This document shows positions 1 to 6,869 of a DNA stretch of 22,688 nt, in pieces. Position 1 is the first letter of the stretch. Every line of letters begins with the position of its first letter. The position numbers and the translations under genes were made by a program. The notes under the pieces are model-generated. The model was not told where the DNA came from. It saw only the letters and a list, made by a program, of their open reading frames with translations, and did no database searches. Source of the DNA: Syntrophomonadaceae bacterium (GTDB lineage: Bacteria > Bacillota > Dethiobacteria > DTU022); NCBI GenBank assembly GCA_003552365.1, contig PUKR01000215.1:1-22688 (forward strand), written 5' to 3'.

Positions 1-1658
1 AAGTGTTCGTCCCTGAAATAAACGAACAGGTATGGCAGGTCTTCGTTCATTTTGACGAAGAGTTCTTCGTAAATTTCTTCGCGCTCTTGTTGATCAAGCG
101 TTCTGCGACCTTCTTCCATTAACTCTTCAACTTCTTCGTTATGGTACTGGCCGGAATTGTTTTCGCCCGGATCGGAACGTTCAATGCTGAATGTATCGTA
201 TGGGTCCGGGTCTGCTGCAAGGCTCCAGGCCATGTTAAACAAGTCGAAATCCTGTTCCATTCTTACGGTGTCAGCAAGAGTGGTAAATTCGCTCATCTCA
301 ATTTCAAGCTTGATCCCCAGGTCTTCCCAGTTATCCTGGGCCATTGTGGGCATTTCAATTGACCAGTCAACATCATCGTAGGTTTCATAAGTAAGTTCGA
401 TCGGTTCACCGTCATCGTCCAGTCTCCACTGGTCGTCTTCGCACCATTCATCATAACCGGCTTCATCCAACAGCTCGTTGGCTTTATCAGGGTCATATTC
501 ATAGTGTTCAAATGCATCGTCGCCTGGATAAGCCCAGGAAGCGGGAGCTACCGGCGCATGGGCAGGAGAACCAAGCCCTTCGAAGAAAGAATCGATCCAG
601 TCAACTCTTTGGAAACCGTACATCAGGGCCTGCCTGACTTTTTGGTTTTCAAGGACTGGATGTTCATGGTGGACCCCGATGTAGGAATATCCGTTATTCA
701 TGTGCTCTGCGATGTGGGCATGATCGATTTCTTCCATCATTGCAACATTTTCTGGGACTTCGGTGTAATCGACTGCGTCAATACTGCCTGCATCCAGCTC
801 TGGAATTTCTACGTCTGAGGGTACTTCTTCCAGGATCAGGTCGTCAAGCTCCGGAGAACCAAGGAAGAAGTTTTCAAAAGCGGTTAACTCTACCCGCTCA
901 TCGACGGCATAATTTGCAAACTCAAACGGTCCTGTGCCCATGGGTTCGTTGTTTAAAGCTACAAAATGGTCTTCGTAATCCTCCGGATCATCCCAGTCCC
1001 ACTTGTAATAGTGCTTCGGGATAATCGGTATATTTAGATCGTGCTTTTGCACTGCAAGCGGCTCGATGGCCTGGGCTTCAATGGTATGCTCATCAATTAC
1101 GGTGATGCCTTCAATTTCATCAACTTCTTCGGCGCGGAACTCTTCTGCTCCGACAATGTTTTCAATGTGGCCCATGAAACGCCCATCATAATGCGGATGA
1201 GCCAGGGTATACCAGGTGAATTCAACGTCTTCGGCAGTTAATTCTTCACCGTCGTGAAACTCTACTCCTTCTCGCAGGTGGTAGGTATAGGTCAAATCTT
1301 CCTCGTCAACCTCTACTTCTTCGGCCAGCGAACGGTGATCAGTGGTTAATGTCCCATCATCTTCTACAGATAGAAGGGTATCAAAAACTAATTCGACTAC
1401 CCACGCGTCATATACAGTGGTGTAAAGAGTTGGGTTAAATACACCGCTGTGCTCATGGGTTCCGAAAATAAAAGTATTGTCACGCATATCCATGGCCGGA
1501 TTGGGCACATCGGGTTCCTCCGGTTCATCAGGATCAACCGGTTCTTCCTCCGGGTCGTCGTCTACAACTTCTTCTTCCGGCGGTTCACAGCCGGCAATGG
1601 CCAGTGCTGCCACCAGCATCAGAAGAATTACAAACAAACTTAAACCTCTTTTAAGCAT
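1..1658 (-). CDS. ABC transporter substrate-binding lipoprotein, family 5 (partial)
   Basis: Extracytoplasmic solute-binding protein of the peptide/nickel (SBP_bac_5, OppA/DppA-like) family, the capture component of an ABC importer. Read on the reverse strand, the frame is open from the start to the window edge, giving 552 codons; the family is usually 500-600 residues, so only the C-terminal end is missing. It begins with a short basic stretch and a hydrophobic signal peptide ending in a lipobox (LAIAGC, Cys24), then a very acidic Glu/Asp/Pro linker to about residue 55. Family hallmarks follow, including YHLREGVEFHDGEELTAEDV and a GTGPFEF segment. Start is the ATG at 1656-1658; an in-frame TTG two codons upstream (1662-1664) is better spaced from the AAGGGGGT ribosome-binding site and could be the real start. 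The substrate cannot be told. Permease and ATPase genes would lie beyond the left edge. The protein is strikingly poor in lysine and rich in Asp/Glu. Confidence 0.93.
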   Translation of the reverse strand, partial: MLKRGLSLFVILLMLVAALAIAGCEPPEEEVVDDDPEEEPVDPDEPEEPDVPNPAMDMRDNTFIFGTHEHSGVFNPTLYTTVYDAWVVELVFDTLLSVEDDGTLTTDHRSLAEEVEVDEEDLTYTYHLREGVEFHDGEELTAEDVEFTWYTLAHPHYDGRFMGHIENIVGAEEFRAEEVDEIEGITVIDEHTIEAQAIEPLAVQKHDLNIPIIPKHYYKWDWDDPEDYEDHFVALNNEPMGTGPFEFANYAVDERVELTAFENFFLGSPELDDLILEEVPSDVEIPELDAGSIDAVDYTEVPENVAMMEEIDHAHIAEHMNNGYSYIGVHHEHPVLENQKVRQALMYGFQRVDWIDSFFEGLGSPAHAPVAPASWAYPGDDAFEHYEYDPDKANELLDEAGYDEWCEDDQWRLDDDGEPIELTYETYDDVDWSIEMPTMAQDNWEDLGIKLEIEMSEFTTLADTVRMEQDFDLFNMAWSLAADPDPYDTFSIERSDPGENNSGQYHNEEVEELMEEGRRTLDQQEREEIYEELFVKMNEDLPYLFVYFRDEH

Positions 1659-1865
1659 CTTCAATAAAAACCCCCTTAAAAATAATTAGTTTTGCCATTT
1701 GTTCCGAAAAATTAAAGATGTACTTGCTCTTTTAAATAACACCTCCTTAAATTTTTAAGTTGAATTTTTGAAATTAAGTGTTTAAAAAGAAGTAACTTTG
1801 TAGAAATGCATTGTTTGTTGTTCCAGTTAGATCTTCTAAGGGTTAAAATAAAATCCTGCGATCAT

Positions 1866-1895
1866 TTTATAAACAATCTGTAAATATTAAGTAAA
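1866..1895 (-). promoter_or_regulatory. Candidate sigA promoter for the substrate-binding protein gene
   Basis: On the minus strand, TTTACT (1890-1895) and TATAAA (1866-1871) are separated by 18 bp. This would give a leader of roughly 200 nt before the lipoprotein start. The surroundings are very AT-rich, so chance matches are likely. Confidence 0.3.
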
Positions 1896-2072
1896 CTATC
1901 TCTTAAACAAACTTATTAAGATAAGTATAATTATAAATAACAAAAATTAAGAAATAAGCGACATGTAAACATTTATGCTCAATTAATTACCACCCGGTTT
2001 CCAACCACCTGGTAGGATAATATGGCAAAGTTTGGACGTTAGTGAGTTTGTTCTAGAATAAATAAGGTTTCT

Positions 2073-2101
2073 TTGCATACGCAAATCGCAGCTTATATGA
2101 T
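2073..2101 (+). promoter_or_regulatory. Candidate sigA promoter for the thioesterase gene
   Basis: TTGCAT (2073-2078) and TATGAT (2096-2101) are separated by exactly 17 bp and lie about 47 bp upstream of the thioesterase start, a good vegetative promoter layout. Confidence 0.5.
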
Positions 2102-2148
2102 ATGATGATTTAAAGGGTAAAATATTTTTAAAGCGAGGTTATAATATT

Positions 2149-2550
2149 ATGGAGACAACGCTTGAAGTGCCGGTTCGTTCAACCGAAGTCGACTTTCTTG
2201 GCCATGTAAACAATGCCAAGTATCTTGAATATATGGAGTGGGGCAGGGAAGATTGGTACCGAAAGGCGGGTTGTTCGTTTGACAATTTATGGGTCAAAAA
2301 TATTGGGACCGCTACGGTCAATATTAATATTGATTATCTTGGCGAATGTTACAGGGGTGATATACTGGTAATAAAAACTGCACCGGTTAGAGTTGGCAAC
2401 AGCAGCTTTGTTAAATCCCAGCAAATTTTCAAAAAACAATCCGGCAAAAAAGTGACCGACGCCCATGTTACTACGGTTACCTTCGATTTGAATACCCGGA
2501 AAAGCATAACCGTTCCTTCGGAGTTGAAAAAGCAACTCGATGTTAGTTAA
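2149..2550 (+). CDS. Acyl-CoA thioesterase, 4HBT hotdog family
   Basis: 133-residue single-domain hotdog-fold protein of the 4-hydroxybenzoyl-CoA thioesterase/YbgC-FadM type, expected to hydrolyse acyl-CoA or acyl-ACP thioesters in the cytoplasm. The N-terminal signature is clear: Asp15, Gly18-His19-Val20-Asn21-Asn22, then Tyr25, Tyr28, Glu30 and Arg33, matching the family pattern with Asp15 as the likely catalytic residue. Length is normal for the family. The ATG start has a GAGGT element about 11 nt upstream and its own promoter (2073-2101), so it looks monocistronic. The acyl substrate cannot be inferred; the propionate cluster further along is not close enough to be evidence. Confidence 0.88.
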   Translation: METTLEVPVRSTEVDFLGHVNNAKYLEYMEWGREDWYRKAGCSFDNLWVKNIGTATVNINIDYLGECYRGDILVIKTAPVRVGNSSFVKSQQIFKKQSGKKVTDAHVTTVTFDLNTRKSITVPSELKKQLDVS

Positions 2551-2751
2551 TGTTTATCGGCTAGAGCCTTTGCTTGCTCGCCCATTACAATCGCTTTATC
2601 TGCAATGGTTCCAGTCCAAAATGCAGCACGGCTGGCAGTAACACTGCTTTAAATTGTTAGCTATTATTTTAGGGCAGGTTCGCAATTGTGCAGGAATTCA
2701 GACAGCTACCTCGAATCTTTAACATATAAGGCATAAAAGGAGGGTACGGCG

Positions 2752-2937
2752 GTGAGTGAGGAAGAATATAAGTTGACCGAAAGATCTTTAAGAAAACTGG
2801 TTAAGCTTGAGAGCTATATCAGTGTGATGGCCGAAGGTTCTGAAAAAGAAAGGTTGACTAAAGCATTTCTGGAGCTGGTTGACGCGATCGGTCTGCCCGA
2901 AGAGTATGGTGAAACCATTAGAAGAGGGCGAGTTTGA
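2752..2937 (+). CDS. Small protein of unknown function (61 aa)
   Basis: Small, probably helical, charged cytoplasmic protein that I do not recognise. It starts at GTG, preceded by a strong AAAGGAGGG ribosome-binding site about 8 nt upstream; this is the main reason to call it a gene. The composition (SEEEYKLTERSLRKLVKLES at the N terminus) is soluble, with no membrane segment, Cys motif or recognisable domain. It is convergent with the M23 peptidase gene, 13 bp separating the two stop codons, and stands alone. No clear promoter or terminator was seen. Confidence 0.6.
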   Translation: MSEEEYKLTERSLRKLVKLESYISVMAEGSEKERLTKAFLELVDAIGLPEEYGETIRRGRV

Positions 2938-2950
2938 TTGCCGGGATATC

Positions 2951-4006
2951 TTAATGTTCTTCCATGTAATGTACCGGATTAACCGGGGAGCCATTGTGAT
3001 GAACTTCGTAGTGAAGGTGAGTGCCTGTTGTGCGCCCTGAAGCACCCATGTAACCAATGGTTTGCCCTTTTTCAACTTCTTCACCCTTGCTGACGGCAAA
3101 ATTTGACAGGTGAGCATAGTAGGTTTCATAGCCATTGCCATGGTCAATGATCAATAAATTGCCCAGGCTGCCCCGGTAGCCGGAAAAGGTAACTTCACCG
3201 CTGCCTGTAGCCCTGATTGTTGAACCACGTGAACCGGCAATATCAACCCCCGAATGAAACTGGTATCCACCACCGTAAGGCCTACTTCTTGTGCCAAAAC
3301 CGGAGGTTATCCGCCCCCTTGCCGGCCACAGGGTTGGCTTGGCCTCTATTTCCTCCAGCTTCTTCTCTATTTTAACTATATAGGTTTCTACTTCATCTAA
3401 AGTGCCGTACTGCTCAGGGATGACATTCTGCAGGGTAGCAACATTTTCTGCAGCCCTGCTAAGCAGCAGGTTGGACGATGATGAACGGTCAACATGTTCA
3501 TTGGTAACGGTATCATTATTTTCTATTTTTAACGTTGGATTAGTGGGATTGTGAAGCGATGGAGCGTTTGAAGAGTGCATGCTAAATGATACGTGATAAG
3601 GGCTTTGTGGTTTGGAAGGGGGTAATTTTTCCTTGCTTACATGAGCTTGTGCTCGAAGACTTTCAACATCATCAAGCAGTTCGACGTCGGCAACTTTTTC
3701 TGTAATATTGTTTATCAATTCGTCCAGTTCTACAACCTGGCTGATTGCCCGTTCTGTTTCGATGGCAAGGGCATCTATTTCTTCTTGTTGAGCCCGGTTT
3801 ATCTCTTTCAGCTCTTCAACCTGTTCTGACTCGGCTGCAACTCTCAGGTAAGAGAAGCCAAGGATGCCGGCACCGGCAACAAAAAGAGTTATAAGAATTA
3901 CTACCACCTGTACTATATAAAATGGCAGCCTAATACTGCAGGCAGTTTCTTCGGAATGAGGCAAGATCATGATTGTAAAACAGCGTTTTTGCATCCTGGG
4001 ATCCAT
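2951..4006 (-). CDS. Membrane-anchored M23 (LytM-type) peptidoglycan endopeptidase
   Basis: Predicted zinc metallopeptidase of the M23/LytM family, cleaving peptide cross-bridges in peptidoglycan or acting as an activator of cell-wall hydrolases. From the chosen ATG (351 residues): basic cytoplasmic N terminus, one membrane segment at about 27-52, a coiled coil at about 58-120, a Ser/Asn/Pro-rich linker to about 180, a second short helix at about 200-222, and the catalytic domain at about 228-345. The metal and catalytic set is complete: His251-x3-Asp255, His299, and His330-x-His332. Topology is type II, with the catalytic domain outside. The frame is also open to a TTG 12 codons further upstream (4040-4042), but that has no ribosome-binding site, whereas AAAGGGGA lies 5' of the chosen ATG, at slightly long spacing. 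Such proteins often serve in division or sporulation; which applies here is not shown. Confidence 0.9.
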   Translation of the reverse strand: MDPRMQKRCFTIMILPHSEETACSIRLPFYIVQVVVILITLFVAGAGILGFSYLRVAAESEQVEELKEINRAQQEEIDALAIETERAISQVVELDELINNITEKVADVELLDDVESLRAQAHVSKEKLPPSKPQSPYHVSFSMHSSNAPSLHNPTNPTLKIENNDTVTNEHVDRSSSSNLLLSRAAENVATLQNVIPEQYGTLDEVETYIVKIEKKLEEIEAKPTLWPARGRITSGFGTRSRPYGGGYQFHSGVDIAGSRGSTIRATGSGEVTFSGYRGSLGNLLIIDHGNGYETYYAHLSNFAVSKGEEVEKGQTIGYMGASGRTTGTHLHYEVHHNGSPVNPVHYMEEH

Positions 4007-4158
4007 GGTCTTTTTTAGTTCCCCTTTAAATACTTTATACAACTACATAACTATTCAAAATTATATAGCCTAAATGTTACAGAAATATTACAACCATCCA
4101 TAATATTGTAGTGGATGTAACAATTTCTTTTTTATAATTTGAAAAAATAAATCTCGAC

Positions 4159-4186
4159 TTTACAGATTTTTATGGTATTTTATTAA
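4159..4186 (+). promoter_or_regulatory. Candidate promoter for the zinc-ribbon gene pair
   Basis: TTTACA (4159-4164) and TATTAA (4181-4186) are 16 bp apart, about 80 bp upstream of the zinc-ribbon gene. The region is AT-rich and the match is only moderate. Confidence 0.3.
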
Positions 4187-4265
4187 GTAGGGATAAATAA
4201 TTATTGCTTATAATTTGTTTAGATTATATCCCTGGCTGTAGATAATAGAAAGGATATTAAAGGCC

Positions 4266-4988
4266 ATGGAATTTAAAGAATGCCCGTTCTGCAAGGAAGA
4301 AATTAAAGAAGGAGCCTTTAAATGCAAGCATTGTAAATCAATGCTAGGTAAAGATGAAAAAAACGGGGCAGAAGTTGATCAAAAAGAATATAATCCTGCA
4401 ATAAAAGCCTACAGGCCGGTCTGGAAGAAATGGTTTGTTTGGGTCCCCTTATGCATTATTGTTATAGCCCTGATTGTCGCTATCAGCGGGGCCTCGCTAA
4501 CCGGCGGAAGTAAAGATGCTATGGACAATATGGAAAATAAAGAAGAGGTTGGGTCAAAGCCGATAGAAATAGAAGGGACGGAGGAAACTGAACCTGAATC
4601 TAAACCGGGATCAAATGGGAATTCAAGCTCTGAACCGGTAACTTTAGAAAGTATAATAGATAAATACGAACCGAGATTTCAGGCTCTGGAAGATAATATT
4701 ACAGCTGAATTAAAAACACTTTTTAATGCTGCCTTGAAGGAATTCGAGCAGGGCGGCGGTCCGCTGCAACAGCTTCAGCTGGCCAATAAATACATGGGGA
4801 AAATCCAGGAAATAGAAAAACAGGCGGATGCTTCTTTTTACAATCTGTTGGAAGAAATGGAACATGAACTGTTGAGCCACGGTCTGCCTACAGAAGTAAT
4901 TACTGAAATCGAAGAAGACTATAAAAAAGAAAAACAGGCCAAGAAACGGGAACTTACTAATTTTATTTCGGAGTGGGGTAACTGGTAG
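4266..4988 (+). CDS. Zinc-ribbon, single-pass membrane protein of unknown function
   Basis: 240-residue protein with a small N-terminal zinc ribbon (Cys6-x2-Cys9 and Cys20-x2-Cys23, pattern CPFC...CKHC), a basic stretch, one membrane segment at about 56-76, an acidic low-complexity linker (about 82-122), and a helical, Glu/Lys/Gln-rich C-terminal domain (about 125-240). The zinc ribbon is predicted inside and the helical domain outside, or the reverse if the segment is a signal anchor in the other orientation. The ATG is preceded by an AGAAAGGA element about 11 nt upstream. The next gene starts 21 bp after its stop, so the two probably form an operon. Function is not known to me; zinc-ribbon plus membrane-anchor architectures are common among uncharacterised Firmicute proteins. 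Confidence 0.8.
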   Translation: MEFKECPFCKEEIKEGAFKCKHCKSMLGKDEKNGAEVDQKEYNPAIKAYRPVWKKWFVWVPLCIIVIALIVAISGASLTGGSKDAMDNMENKEEVGSKPIEIEGTEETEPESKPGSNGNSSSEPVTLESIIDKYEPRFQALEDNITAELKTLFNAALKEFEQGGGPLQQLQLANKYMGKIQEIEKQADASFYNLLEEMEHELLSHGLPTEVITEIEEDYKKEKQAKKRELTNFISEWGNW

Positions 4989-5009
4989 AATATTTAAGAG
5001 GGGATATTT

Positions 5010-5525
5010 TTGTCTAAATCAGGCGAAAAAATTGTAAAAGAGCACCTGGATAGTATAGGTTTAAAAGTTATCAAGATACCGGAAGGTGATTCTAAAACTG
5101 TAGATTTTGAAGTATATCAGAGCAACAGGCTGGTTTGCTATCTTGAAGAAAAAACAGTTGAACTTACCCCTTTAGCCTGGAAAGGGGTTGATCCAATTTA
5201 TGAGTCGCTTGCCAGGCATATTTATGAAGCAATTAAGCAATTTAAAAGCGTTAACCCGGATAACACGGTAGCAAATGTTTTATCCCTGACCAATATGGAT
5301 CCGGCGCGAAGCATAGAAAACCTCTATACTACTTTAACCGGGTATGTAATCACTCACCGCGGGAAAATGCGGCCTATCCAAAACATGAAACGATTGGAAA
5401 AAGACCTTGATCTTATTGATTTATATCTCTGGTTTGATCATGATCAATTAACCGGCCATATCTACGATCAAAATGATACTGCCAGTCTGAACGATTTGGT
5501 TGAAACTTTCCAGCTTGATAAGTAG
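5010..5525 (+). CDS. Unknown protein with a possible PD-(D/E)XK nuclease-like core
   Basis: 171-residue soluble protein, not recognised by name. It starts at TTG with a GAGGGG ribosome-binding site 6-7 nt upstream and is 21 bp downstream of the zinc-ribbon gene. The N-terminal half has the order of elements typical of the restriction-endonuclease-like fold: a helix (residues 4-16), a strand (GLKVIKIPEG), Asp32 in a TVDFEV strand, then Glu46-x-Lys48 in YLEEKTVE, that is D...ExK. The usual Pro before the Asp is Val here. The C-terminal half is helical. This is a pattern reading, not a homology result: it could be an active nuclease, an inactive fold relative, or a coincidence. There is no toxin-antitoxin partner or methylase next to it. 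Confidence 0.7.
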   Translation: MSKSGEKIVKEHLDSIGLKVIKIPEGDSKTVDFEVYQSNRLVCYLEEKTVELTPLAWKGVDPIYESLARHIYEAIKQFKSVNPDNTVANVLSLTNMDPARSIENLYTTLTGYVITHRGKMRPIQNMKRLEKDLDLIDLYLWFDHDQLTGHIYDQNDTASLNDLVETFQLDK

Positions 5526-5597
5526 AAATCAGCTCTGCCAAATATAACTTTCCTATCAAAAATGCCATTAATTTTTTTCCGGTAACAATTAAGGGTT

Positions 5598-5636
5598 AAG
5601 TTTAAAATTAACTTGTTTTTTTAAAAGCTTGCTTTT
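5598..5636. terminator. Possible AT-rich terminator between convergent genes
   Basis: AAGTT/AACTT arms (5598-5602, 5610-5614) are followed by a run of seven T (5616-5622), and then a second small hairpin, AAAAGC-TT-GCTTTT (5623-5636). Placement between two convergent genes is right, but the stems are short and weak. Confidence 0.3.
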
Positions 5637-5682
5637 CCAATAATACAAGAATAATCTTTAACCGGTTAACCTGTTTAGCATG

Positions 5683-6141
5683 CTATTTTACGGTCAGCAC
5701 GCTGCAATTTTTTGATTCATGGACAACAGCGCTGCTAACGCTTCCCAGGAATACTTTTTGCAAGCCGCTTCGGCCCCTGCTGCCAATAACTATTATATCA
5801 AAACCTTCTTCGCAACCAACTTTAACAATCGTATCGGCAGGATGGCCTTCTTTGAGGATTGTACGAGCTTTAATATTTTTTTCTTCAAAAAACTTCTGGC
5901 CTTCCTGTAATATCTTGTTCCCTTCATTTTTATTTTTTTCCAGTATCCTTCTAAACTCTTCCATATCTTTTTCAGTGGGGGCATAACCTTCTCCCCAGGG
6001 TAAGGCGGAAAGATTTAGTTTTTCATCATAAACATGGATTATGGCTACATCGTGAGCGTTGCATCCTTCGGCAATTACTGCCGCTTTTTCCAGAGCTTTT
6101 TTACTGTGATCCGATCCATCTGTGCATACCAAAATTTTCAT
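5683..6141 (-). CDS. Universal stress protein, UspA family
   Basis: 152-residue single UspA domain, a cytoplasmic nucleotide-binding stress protein of usual length. The N-terminal strand with Asp8-Gly9-Ser10 is typical, and the ATP-binding signature G-2x-G-9x-G-S is intact at Gly120, Gly123 and Gly133-Ser134, so it belongs to the ATP-binding subgroup. The ATG is preceded by AAAAGGAGCG at about 8 nt. A candidate promoter sits about 100 bp upstream at 6237-6264. USP genes often sit next to transporters; here the upstream neighbour is a truncated MFS gene on the same strand. The physiological trigger is not visible. Confidence 0.93.
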   Translation of the reverse strand: MKILVCTDGSDHSKKALEKAAVIAEGCNAHDVAIIHVYDEKLNLSALPWGEGYAPTEKDMEEFRRILEKNKNEGNKILQEGQKFFEEKNIKARTILKEGHPADTIVKVGCEEGFDIIVIGSRGRSGLQKVFLGSVSSAVVHESKNCSVLTVK

Positions 6142-6236
6142 TTTAGATCGCTCCTTTTAAGTATAAAGATAAGTGTTTCTCCTTACAGCCTGGCTTAGCC
6201 TAAACATTTAGACATAAGATTATTAGCATTTTTTTT

Positions 6237-6264
6237 ATTATAACATTTTATTCGACTGTTTACA
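6237..6264 (-). promoter_or_regulatory. Candidate promoter for the universal stress protein gene
   Basis: On the minus strand, TGTAAA (6259-6264) is followed after 16 bp by a consensus TATAAT (6237-6242). The site overlaps the last codons of the truncated MFS gene, so it may have been created or exposed by the truncation. Confidence 0.4.
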
Positions 6265-6673
6265 GGCAAACTTTTGAATAGCCCAAACCCATGGCTGTAC
6301 CGAAAAAGATGCCAAAGCAGATGCTAAGTCCAACAACACTGATAAAAAATCCGGAGCCGATCAACCCGACCCCGGCAAAGAAAGCTGAAGCAATAAGCGC
6401 CACCATTGGGCCCAGTGAATCCTGGATGCGACCTGCGGGAACCATCAACAGGGCAAAAATACTGCAGGTGATCATGTAAAGAAGCTGGGAATCCATAGCC
6501 GACCAGCCTTGTGCGTCGCGCAGGTAGGCGGCAATAATGCTCCAAAAATAAATAATGCCCAGGGTCAGATTAACCCCGGTGCCGGAAAATGTTACTAACC
6601 AGGCTTTTTTGTTATTTACTTTTATCTGGGCTGAATCGTTTTCAGTGGTTGATTTTGTCAACAGCTTCTCCAA
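6260..6673 (-). pseudogene. Truncated MFS transporter (oxalate/formate antiporter-like), N-terminal fragment
   Basis: The 137-residue product keeps only the first four membrane segments of a 12-segment major facilitator (normally about 400-450 residues). Segments lie at about 25-47, 64-82, 89-108 and 110-132. The loop after segment 2 has the MFS motif A remnant GRIQDSLGP, and the N-terminal region (NLTLGIIYFWSIIAAYL) resembles the OFA (oxalate:formate antiporter) subfamily. After GTAMGLGY the reading switches to SKVCL and stops; no remainder of the transporter appears in any frame downstream before the stress-protein gene. The TTG start has AGGGGTA about 6 nt upstream, so the fragment may still be translated, but transport is not expected. 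It begins only 25 bp after the tRNA-Leu 3' end. The subfamily name is inference. Confidence 0.75.
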
Positions 6674-6698
6674 TTATACCCCTGGTTTAATAAAAAAA

Positions 6699-6785
6699 TG
6701 GTGCGGGCGAGAGGATTTGAACCTCCAAGGGATTGCTCCCACTGGATCCTAAGTCCAGCGCGTCTGCCAGTTCCGCCACGCCCGC
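6699..6785 (-). tRNA. tRNA-Leu (anticodon UAG)
   Basis: On the minus strand the sequence folds as a class II tRNA: 7-bp acceptor stem GCGGGCG/CGCCCGC, D-arm with GGCGGAACTGGCAGACGC, anticodon stem-loop CTGGACTTAGGATCCAG with anticodon TAG at 6749-6751, a long variable arm (TGGGAGCAATCCCTT), a T-arm with GGTTCAAATCC, discriminator A and encoded CCA (6699-6701). The long variable arm and A73 fit leucine. A run of seven T follows the CCA directly and may terminate the transcript. Confidence 0.97.
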
Positions 6786-6812
6786 ACAATAGTCTATTAT
6801 TATTTCGATATA

Positions 6813-6841
6813 ATTATAATCGGTTTTTGCTGCCAGTTCAA
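6813..6841 (-). promoter_or_regulatory. Promoter of tRNA-Leu
   Basis: On the minus strand, TTGAAC (6836-6841) and a consensus TATAAT (6813-6818) are 17 bp apart, ending about 28 bp before the tRNA 5' end. This is the best-matching promoter in the window. Confidence 0.7.
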
Positions 6842-6869
6842 CTATCGTTTTCTCTACTTTTTATGTTTG

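Larger units (their letters stand above)
1659..2148. other. AT-rich divergent intergenic region
   Basis: Gene-free stretch between the divergently transcribed substrate-binding protein and thioesterase genes. I see no convincing ORF in it. It holds a candidate promoter for each flanking gene, a perfect Shine-Dalgarno-like AAGGAGGT on the minus strand at about 1741-1748 with no start codon at the right distance, and two near-identical 10-mers (ACCACCCGGT at 1989-1998 and ACCACCTGGT at 2004-2013) in direct orientation with a 15-bp period. Confidence 0.6.

Noticed and set aside
141..1689. Several plus-strand ORFs of 64-104 codons
   Set aside because: They are antisense to the substrate-binding lipoprotein frame, which is open throughout and has clear family motifs.
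5658..5669. Perfect palindrome TTAACCGGTTAA
   Set aside because: Short; AACCGG/CCGGTT words are frequent in this genome, and no gene start is near.
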